Assembly (NCBI GenBank): GCA_964428895.1
Contig: CAYRZU010000092.1
Span: 1 to 10,626 of the forward strand
From: HyVt-337 sp964428895
GTDB lineage: Bacteria; Planctomycetota; Phycisphaerae; SM23-33
Direction: 5' to 3'
Length of the DNA: 10,626 bases
This document shows, in pieces, positions 6,872-10,626 of the stretch (its first letter is position 1; the number at the start of each line of letters is the position of its first letter). The notes beneath the pieces were generated by a model that saw nothing but the letters and a program-made list of their open reading frames with translations, had not been told where the DNA came from and ran no database searches. Both the position numbers and the translations under genes were made by a program.

Positions 6872-8611
6872 TCAGTTCTCAGAGAGCTCGGCGATCCGCT
6901 GCAGGGCTCGGGTGCACTTGGCGTTCCAGGGGGATGTTGCGGGCAGCAACTTCTGGGCTTGCCGGAAGTCACGAGCCGCTTCAGTAGTATCGCCCATGAG
7001 TTCCCTCACCAGACCTCGCTCGACATACGTGATGCCTTCGCTGGGGAAGTACTCAATCAGGGAGGTGAACTGCTCGACGGCCTCGCCGTATCGCTGTTGC
7101 TTCTTGAGCTTCCGGCCGAGCGCCAGGCGGAAGATGCGGGTCCTGGGTCGCTCGGCCAGAAACTCCCGGATCTCGGCTTCGGCTTGGACATCATCCAGTT
7201 CCAACGTGCGTTGAAACGCGACGTGAACGTCGATCAGATCCTTGGGGTCCTCCCGATTCGGGTCAAACACCGCCGGGCCGGTTACCATGGTGTCGCCGAC
7301 GTATCCCAGCGATTCCAGGCGTTCTCGCTGCTCGTCGGAGATATCCGCCTCCCGGTCCGTGCCCCCGGGCGTCTGTTCGGTGAGGCCCTCGATGCGAATT
7401 TGCAGGTCACGCGCGAGGTGGGGGCGGTCGGCCACCAGGTTGTGCGTTTCGCCCGGATCGGCCAGAAGGTCGTACAGTTCCGGGCGGGTGGTCTGGATGT
7501 ATTTCCACTGCAAGCCCACCTGTCCCAGCAGTGGGTTGGCCCCATAGGACAGAGGCGTGGTGCTCTCGGTGTAAACGTATCGGCGGTCGCGCTGGGTCGG
7601 GGCTGGATCGCCGGTTAGCTTGGGGGTCAGATCCTGCCCGTCCCATAAGCCCCGGCGGGAGCCAGTTAGCCCGCAGGCGGTCGGCACGATGTCGACCAGG
7701 CCGACCACCTCTTCCACCCGTCGCCGATGGCGCTGCCCCGGCAGCTTGACCAGAAGCGGCACCTTGATGGCCGACTCATAGATGAAGAACTGGTGACTCT
7801 CTTCACCGTGCTCGCCCAGCATCTCGCCGTGGTCGCCCGTGATGATGATCAGGGCGTCTTCGTAAAGCCCCAGGGCCTTCAGTTCGGTCAGAACCGTCCC
7901 GATGCAGTGGTCGGTGAAGGCGACTTCCCCGGCGTAGGGGTCGTCGGGGAATTGGCTGGCGAATGGTTCGGGCGGCTCGTAGGGCAGGTGGGGGTCGTAG
8001 TAATGCAGGAACAGGAAGAACGGTTCGCCGTCGGCGTGTTGACGAAGCCACTCGACGGCTGCGGCCGAGGTCTCATTGCCGACACGTTCGTTGCCCCATC
8101 CGTGGCTGCGGCCGTCGCGGAAGTCGTCGTCGTAGGTGTCGAATCCCTGGGCCAGCCCAGTCCGGTGGTCCAGAACGAACGAACTGACGATGGCCCCGGT
8201 CTGATAGCCATGGGTCTGGAGGATTTCCGGCAGCGTAGCCACGACTGCGGGCAGCGCGTACCCGGGCTGATTGCGCACGCCGTGGACGGGCGGAATCAGG
8301 CCGGTGAGCATGGAACAGTGGGCCGGCAGTGTGATCGGCACGGGTGAAACGGTGTTTTCAAACAGCGTCGCGTGGTCGGCCAGCGCGTCGATGTGGGGGG
8401 TGGTCGCCCGGTCGGGCTTGTAGCAACTGAGATAATCGGCGCGGCAGGTGTCGATACTGATCAGGATCACGTTGGGGCGGTTGGGCCCCCGGGCCCAGCG
8501 CGGCAGAACGTACAAGGCAATGCCAACCAGAACCACCGCTGCAGAAAGCACATGAAGCAGCGACAGGCGGCGACGTGGGCGTTGTTGATTGGCGGCGTTC
8601 AAAGATTCCAT
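6872..8611 (-). CDS. Sulfatase-fold (PF00884-like) membrane-anchored protein with short TPR-like tail (protein A)
   Basis: The protein has 579 residues from ATG 8611, chosen because MESLN plus a basic stub (RPRRRL) and hydrophobic segment at about 17-36 align with METAN of protein C. A GTG at 8632 would add seven residues. Shine-Dalgarno signal is weak. The sulfatase-fold part covers about 46-455: Asp54 in SIDTCRAD; TLPAH with Thr94; HYYDPHLPYEPPEPF (His203, His208); TGDHGEMLGEHGE (Asp260, His261); IKVPLL (Lys283); ELYDLLADPGE; and LGYVG. The DPKDLIDVH linker leads into a tail of only about 110 residues with two or three TPR-like units (YGEAVEQFTSLIEYFPSE, TEAARDFRQAQKLLP). The tail is therefore much shorter than in B and C. 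It is the most divergent paralog: Ala for Ser in the nucleophile motif and SCYK for GCYN. As in its relatives, Thr replaces the formylglycine Cys. It ends in TGA at 6874-6872. Confidence 0.9.
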   Translation of the reverse strand: MESLNAANQQRPRRRLSLLHVLSAAVVLVGIALYVLPRWARGPNRPNVILISIDTCRADYLSCYKPDRATTPHIDALADHATLFENTVSPVPITLPAHCSMLTGLIPPVHGVRNQPGYALPAVVATLPEILQTHGYQTGAIVSSFVLDHRTGLAQGFDTYDDDFRDGRSHGWGNERVGNETSAAAVEWLRQHADGEPFFLFLHYYDPHLPYEPPEPFASQFPDDPYAGEVAFTDHCIGTVLTELKALGLYEDALIIITGDHGEMLGEHGEESHQFFIYESAIKVPLLVKLPGQRHRRRVEEVVGLVDIVPTACGLTGSRRGLWDGQDLTPKLTGDPAPTQRDRRYVYTESTTPLSYGANPLLGQVGLQWKYIQTTRPELYDLLADPGETHNLVADRPHLARDLQIRIEGLTEQTPGGTDREADISDEQRERLESLGYVGDTMVTGPAVFDPNREDPKDLIDVHVAFQRTLELDDVQAEAEIREFLAERPRTRIFRLALGRKLKKQQRYGEAVEQFTSLIEYFPSEGITYVERGLVRELMGDTTEAARDFRQAQKLLPATSPWNAKCTRALQRIAELSEN

Positions 8612-8701
8612 AGTGCCCGGGCTCAATTCCACCAGTGTAGCAGAACTGCAGCCCCGGATGCCAGGACCTGCGCCGCCGGCTCCCCGACCTGTCGGCCTAC
8701 G
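8612..8701 (-). other. 90-nt intergenic gap with a possible extended -10 promoter element
   Basis: This gap separates the PEP-CTERM gene from the sulfatase-fold cluster. On the minus strand TGCTACACT (8642-8634) fits an extended -10 element about 22 nt before ATG 8611, but no good -35 is present. It could mark separate transcription of the enzyme cluster. No terminator with a T tract follows the PEP-CTERM stop. The promoter reading is weak and rests on one short match. Confidence 0.25.
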
Positions 8702-9799
8702 CTACGCCCTTTGCCGTTTGATGGTCAGACCTGTGGCCCCCATCGCCAGAAGGCTGAACGTGATCGGTTCGGGCACGGCTGAAGCCACGTAGCCGAAGTT
8801 GGCCTTGAGGATCGCCAGGTCCGTTCCGTCGACAACGGTGTCGGCGTTGAGATTACCGTCGCCGTAGCCGAGACCCACCTGGCCAAATGCCGCCGCCATG
8901 AGCATCATGTCCGTGGCGTTGATGAGACCGTCGAGGTTCACGTCGCCGACTTCCGAGCCGACCCGTCCGCCGGTGATATCCACGAAATGGTGGATGAAGT
9001 GGGCGATGTCGTCGGCGTCGGTGACCCCGTCGAGGTTCAGGTCGTATTCCGGATCGCCCAGATTGGCCCGGAGGGCGTCGATGTCGTCAGCGTCGACGTC
9101 ATCGTCATCGTCAAAATCCGGGAATAGATCGTAGGCCCCCCCCCAGAACCCTCCGGCATAGATCCCGACGTCGGGTCGTGTTTCCACCCCGAAGCCGTGA
9201 AGGGTGATCTCATTGCGGGCGGAGTTGATGGTGATGTCGGCCCAGCCGTAGTGGCGGCCGGTGGCGGGATTGTCCATGTAGAAGCCCAGATAGCCGCGGC
9301 CGGAGAATTGGCCGACGACGCTGTACCAGCCGTAACCGTAGAGGCCCACGTCGCCTTCGGCGTCGCCCGTCACGAAGGACGAACTGCTATCGATGTATCC
9401 ATCGCCGGCCAGCTTGTTGGCCTCAGCGGCGGCCGACCAGTAGTTGCCGACGACGCCGGCGTTTGAGAGTCTCAGGAACGCCGAGTCCCGGCTCTTGCCG
9501 TCGCCCCAGTGGTACTGGTAGTTGTAGCTTTCGCCCATGAACTCGATGGACGGCGTATTCGGGAGGGTCGGGTCGATCGCGGCGTCGCCGACCAACACGG
9601 TCCCGTCCAGCTTGAACAGGATCATGTCATAGCCGCCGGTCTGCCCGCCGAAATGGGGCCGGGCGGAGAACCAGCCGGCGCCGCCGTTGTTGTAGACCAC
9701 ATTGACGGCCTGGATGGTCTGGCCGCCCGCAGCTGCCACGCCGGCCGCCAGCGAATAGGCCGCCAGCCGACCAGAGAGCTTCTTTCGCCGTTCGGTCAT
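8702..9799 (-). CDS. Exported PEP-CTERM surface protein with dockerin-like calcium-loop repeats
   Basis: A complete 365-residue protein. The N-terminus (MTERRKK, then a hydrophobic stretch to about 30, TIQA) looks like a cleavable signal peptide cut after about Ala31. Residues 32-215 form a Gly/aromatic-rich, probably beta-sandwich domain (GYLGFYMDN, GRHYGWADI) of unknown ligand. Residues 228-337 contain four acidic Dx(N/D)xDG-type loops, each followed by xxD and a short helix: around DDDDDVDADDIDAL, DLNLDGVTDADDI, DVNLDGLINATDM and NLNADTVVDGTDL. These resemble two dockerin type I pairs. The C-terminus is VPEP (342-345), a short hydrophobic stretch, then KRQRA, the exosortase-recognised PEP-CTERM layout. 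It is likely exported, processed and placed at the cell surface or in the matrix. It starts 12 nt after the stop of its tandem paralog. Nine C's at 9136-9144 (plus strand) sit just before the calcium loops. Confidence 0.92.
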   Translation of the reverse strand: MTERRKKLSGRLAAYSLAAGVAAAGGQTIQAVNVVYNNGGAGWFSARPHFGGQTGGYDMILFKLDGTVLVGDAAIDPTLPNTPSIEFMGESYNYQYHWGDGKSRDSAFLRLSNAGVVGNYWSAAAEANKLAGDGYIDSSSSFVTGDAEGDVGLYGYGWYSVVGQFSGRGYLGFYMDNPATGRHYGWADITINSARNEITLHGFGVETRPDVGIYAGGFWGGAYDLFPDFDDDDDVDADDIDALRANLGDPEYDLNLDGVTDADDIAHFIHHFVDITGGRVGSEVGDVNLDGLINATDMMLMAAAFGQVGLGYGDGNLNADTVVDGTDLAILKANFGYVASAVPEPITFSLLAMGATGLTIKRQRA

Positions 9800-9811
9800 G
9801 GCCGTCTTCTC

Positions 9812-10626
9812 TTACTCGCGTTGCCGCTTGATGGTCAGGCCCGCAGCTCCCAGGCCCAGGAGGCTGAGCGTGATCGGCTCGGGCACGGCCGAGGCGGCGT
9901 AGCCGAAGTTGGCTTTCAGGATCGCCAGGTCCGTGCCGTCGACGACGTCGTCGGCGTTGAGGTTGCCGGCCGCGTAGCCTTGGCCCGTCTGGCCGAACGC
10001 CGTCGCCATGAGAATTAGGTCCGTGGCGTTGATAAGGCCGTCGAAGTTCACGTCGCCGACTTCCGTGCCGACGCCCCCGCCGGTCAGGTCCCCGAACTGG
10101 CGGACCAGGTGGGCGATGTCGTCGGCGTCGCCGACCCCGTCGAAGTTGATGTCATACTCCGGATCACCCAGGTTTGCTCGCAGGACATCGACGTCGTTGG
10201 CGTTGACGTCGTCATCACCACTGCCCATGAGCTGGAACGGGCCCATCAAAGAGCCCGGATCGATCGCAACGTTGGCTTGCGTTTCCACGGCGTACTGGTG
10301 GAGCGTGATCTCATTGCGGCTGCTGATAATGGTTACCTCGGCCCAGCCGTAGTGGCGCCCGGTGGCGGCATTGTCGATGTAGAAGCCCAGATAGCCGCGA
10401 CCGCCGAACTGGCCGACGACCGAGTACCAGCCGTACCCGTATAGGCCCACATCGCCCTCGGCATCGCCGGTTACGAACGACGAAGCCGGGCCGATGGTGA
10501 CGCCGTGGGCCAGCTTGCTGGCCTCGGCGGCGGCCGACCAGTAGCTGCCGACAACGCCGGCGTTGGAGAGTCTCAGGAAGGCCGAGTCCCGGCTCTTGCC
10601 GTCGCCCCAGTTGTACTGGGCGTTAT
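9812..10626 (-). CDS. Exported PEP-CTERM protein with dockerin-like repeats, tandem paralog (5' end beyond window)
   Basis: The frame is open from the right edge to TAA at 9814-9812 (about 271 codons). The initiating codon lies outside the window; a GTG at 10450 is an internal Val, as the paralog shows (GDAEGDVGLYGYGWYSVVGQ is shared). The visible part begins in the beta-rich domain (NAQYNWGDGKSRDSAFLRLS), followed by GRGYLGFYIDN and GRHYGWAEV, then four acidic calcium-binding-type loops (DDDVNANDVDVL, DINFDGVGDADDI, DVNFDGLINATDL, NLNADDVVDGTDL). It ends with VPEP, a hydrophobic stretch and KRQRE. It is closely similar to the downstream paralog throughout and differs most in the linker before the first loop, where GSLMGPFQLMGSG replaces an Asp-rich stretch. 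This points to a fairly recent tandem duplication. Probable fate: export and exosortase processing. The domain's binding partner is not known. Confidence 0.9.
   Translation of the reverse strand, partial: NAQYNWGDGKSRDSAFLRLSNAGVVGSYWSAAAEASKLAHGVTIGPASSFVTGDAEGDVGLYGYGWYSVVGQFGGRGYLGFYIDNAATGRHYGWAEVTIISSRNEITLHQYAVETQANVAIDPGSLMGPFQLMGSGDDDVNANDVDVLRANLGDPEYDINFDGVGDADDIAHLVRQFGDLTGGGVGTEVGDVNFDGLINATDLILMATAFGQTGQGYAAGNLNADDVVDGTDLAILKANFGYAASAVPEPITLSLLGLGAAGLTIKRQRE

Noticed and set aside
6602..7618. Long plus-strand open frame of 338 codons
   Set aside because: Antisense to proteins A and B across their junction; no domain, no plausible ribosome binding site, explained by third-position GC bias of the true genes.
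2410..8611. Labelling A, B and C as formylglycine sulfatases
   Set aside because: The required Cys/Ser is Thr and the Arg is His in every copy, so only the fold-level name is supported.
8684..8695. Short palindrome CCGACCTGTCGG after the PEP-CTERM stop as a terminator
   Set aside because: The stem is only 4 bp with a sensible loop and no T tract follows on the minus strand.
9812..10450. PEP-CTERM paralog starting at GTG 10450
   Set aside because: The frame stays open to the right edge and the upstream codons match the complete paralog, so 10450 is an internal Val.
1..10626. CRISPR array, tRNA/rRNA genes, insertion sequences, replication origin
   Set aside because: No regularly spaced repeats, no tRNA- or rRNA-like sequence, no transposase and no terminal inverted repeats were seen; coding sequence fills the window.

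Overview
The window is GC-rich and essentially fully coding, and every gene I can support is on the minus strand. Proteins with a C-terminal PEP-CTERM sorting tail preceded by dockerin-like calcium loops, next to several sulfatase-fold proteins carrying TPR repeats, suggest Planctomycetota, perhaps a Phycisphaerae-type lineage. That assignment is inference from protein architecture only; there is no rRNA or other marker here.

Layout in the direction of transcription (right to left): (1) a PEP-CTERM/dockerin protein cut by the right edge (9812-10626); (2) its complete tandem paralog (8702-9799), 12 nt downstream; (3) sulfatase-fold protein A with a short TPR-like tail (6872-8611); (4) sulfatase-fold protein B with a long TPR tail (4624-6741), after a 130-nt gap; (5) sulfatase-fold protein C with a long TPR tail (2410-4578), after a 45-nt gap; (6) a miniature sulfatase paralog D (1850-2410), whose first ~150 residues resemble the start of B and whose last ~35 resemble the end of C, with everything between missing but the frame intact; (7) an SGNH/GDSL-type hydrolase with TPR repeats (1-1853), cut by the left edge. 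The last three genes are joined by stop/start overlaps (TGATG, ATGATG) and look translationally coupled.

Each of the five enzyme-like proteins starts with a basic cytoplasmic stub and one hydrophobic segment, so each is predicted to be anchored in the membrane with its catalytic and TPR parts outside the cytoplasm. The two PEP-CTERM proteins are exported surface proteins. All four sulfatase-fold proteins have Thr where true sulfatases carry the Cys that matures to formylglycine, and His where the Arg of C-x-P-S-R should be. They are therefore better read as Thr-nucleophile members of the alkaline phosphatase/sulfatase superfamily (phosphodiesterase- or phosphotransferase-like, compare LtaS, EptA and NPP) than as sulfatases. 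Together with the SGNH esterase/acyltransferase-like protein, a reasonable hypothesis is an envelope-bound set of enzymes that adds or removes ester or phospho groups on an extracytoplasmic polymer. The substrate cannot be read from the sequence.

The most notable points are the mosaic miniature paralog D kept in frame between two coupled junctions, the Thr/His active site shared by all paralogs, the TPR insertion within the SGNH catalytic domain, and the reuse of a conserved C-terminal tail as the ribosome-binding region of the next gene. I found no tRNA, rRNA, CRISPR array, insertion sequence or convincing intrinsic terminator.
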